A stretch of DNA of 64,000 nucleotides from Kovacikia minuta CCNUW1 (lineage in GTDB: Bacteria; Cyanobacteriota; Cyanobacteriia; Leptolyngbyales; Leptolyngbyaceae): the NCBI RefSeq assembly GCF_020091585.1, contig NZ_CP083582.1, positions 1,922,001-1,986,000 of the forward strand, written 5' to 3'. Below are positions 63,379 through 64,000 of the stretch, piece by piece; position 1 is the stretch's first letter, and each line of letters begins with the position of its first letter. Under the pieces are notes generated by a model that was not told where the DNA came from, ran no database searches, and saw only the letters and a list, made by a program, of their open reading frames with translations. Both the position numbers and the translations under genes were made by a program.

Positions 63379-64000
63379 AGGTGTGAGGTGAGGCGTTGAG
63401 TTGACAGTAGTTGGTAGGCAGCTGTGAAGTCATCCGTAGAAATCTGGATTGTGGTGGGATCGGTGATTCCCTGAGCACGATGGCGACGAATGGCTTCCAG
63501 GGCTGCCTGGTTACTTAACAGAGCCAGATCTGCCCCATTCCAGCCTTCGGTTTGAGTTGCCCAGTCTGCCAGATCAATCTGGGCCAGAGGTCGATCGCTG
63601 TTATGAACCTGCAAGATGGCAAGACGGCTGTGGAGATCTGGCAAATCTACTTTTAGCTGAAGGTCAAGTCGGCCAGCACGCCGGAGTGCGGGATCGAGTG
63701 CATCTGGGCGATTGGTGGCACCGATGAGTAAAACATTGAGGCATTCCTGGAGACCGTCCAATTCAGTCAGGAGTTGCCCAACGACGCGATCGCTCACCCC
63801 GGAATCCCCTTGAAACTGCCCCCGTACTGGAACCAGCGTATCGATCTCATCAATAAAGACAACACAGGGCGCCGCCTGTCGGGCTTTGGCAAACAACTCT
63901 CTAACTTCCTGTTCAGCGGCACCAACCCAACGGCTCAGGAGTTCGGGACCATTTACCGCAATAAAATTTGCCCTGGCTTGGGAGGCAACTGCTTTTGCCA
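63375..64000 (-). CDS. AAA+ ATPase (CDC48/FtsH-like), C-terminal part
   Basis: The frame runs off the right edge of the window. Visible from the N-terminal side are FIAVNGPELLSRWVGAAEQE (pore-loop region), Walker B CVVFIDEIDTLVP, the second region of homology LIGATNRPDALDPALRRAGR with Arg fingers, and a C-terminal lid with sensor 2 (TEGWNGADLALLSNQAALEA). The pattern is that of a VCP/CDC48-type unfoldase domain; no FtsH peptidase follows, since the gene ends after the lid. The Walker A is outside the window. The 86-residue protein gene overlaps its stop. Confidence 0.85.
   Translation of the reverse strand, partial: AKAVASQARANFIAVNGPELLSRWVGAAEQEVRELFAKARQAAPCVVFIDEIDTLVPVRGQFQGDSGVSDRVVGQLLTELDGLQECLNVLLIGATNRPDALDPALRRAGRLDLQLKVDLPDLHSRLAILQVHNSDRPLAQIDLADWATQTEGWNGADLALLSNQAALEAIRRHRAQGITDPTTIQISTDDFTAAYQLLSTQRLTSHL

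Overview
This window is a chromosomal segment of a cyanobacterium, probably filamentous and Leptolyngbya-like, although no 16S or other taxonomic marker is present. The signs are an allophycocyanin beta-18 gene (apcF), an NtcA-type promoter ahead of a type I glutamine synthetase gene, DUF1830, DUF1816 and DUF928 proteins, an SLH/OprB porin, many HIP1 octamers (GCGATCGC), and period-7 tandem repeats in many intergenic gaps.

Layout. 1-9 kb: start of a GAF sensor kinase, a DUF1830 protein, a Ctp protease, a methyltransferase, and a NitT/TauT-type ABC importer divergent from a GntR/FCD regulator. 9-21 kb: porin, DUF423 protein, CysA, L32, a sulfite-oxidase-like enzyme, a response regulator/kinase, Mini-III and RlmB, DUF1816, and a MORN protein followed by an FAD oxidoreductase. 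21-33 kb: DUF1537 kinase, HpnK and HpnI (hopanoid sugar modification), a nucleotide-sugar epimerase, an HD protein, RtcB, and DUF928 with a CHASE2 cyclase. 33-45 kb is the accessory zone: an ISH3-like IS, uvrC, a nuclease-like gene next to a decayed IS5-type element, a two-gene module of a PIN-GNAT-PUA-like fusion and an ASCH protein, an IS630 element inserted into another copy of itself, a broken pentapeptide gene and a DUF433/DUF5615 toxin-antitoxin pair. 45-57 kb: carbonic anhydrase, a second FAD oxidoreductase, tRNA-Leu(GAG), a tyrosine phosphatase and a large two-component cluster. 57-64 kb: rsmH, glnA, apcF, a second apcF-like gene lacking the bilin cysteine, and part of an AAA ATPase gene.

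Three features cut across the window. First, at least ten reading-frame breaks in otherwise well-conserved genes can each be repaired by removing one base. This suggests a systematic insertion error in the assembly, or else a wave of pseudogene formation. Second, short non-coding inverted-repeat elements of several families fill the gaps; one supplies the rtcB stop codon. Third, heptanucleotide repeats of many unrelated sequences lie between genes and have also entered two paralogous FAD oxidoreductase genes.

The best candidates for new biology are the PIN-GNAT-PUA/ASCH pair (39.1-41.1 kb) and the chromophore-site-deficient ApcF paralogue (62.6 kb) with the duplicated-domain protein encoded between it and apcF.
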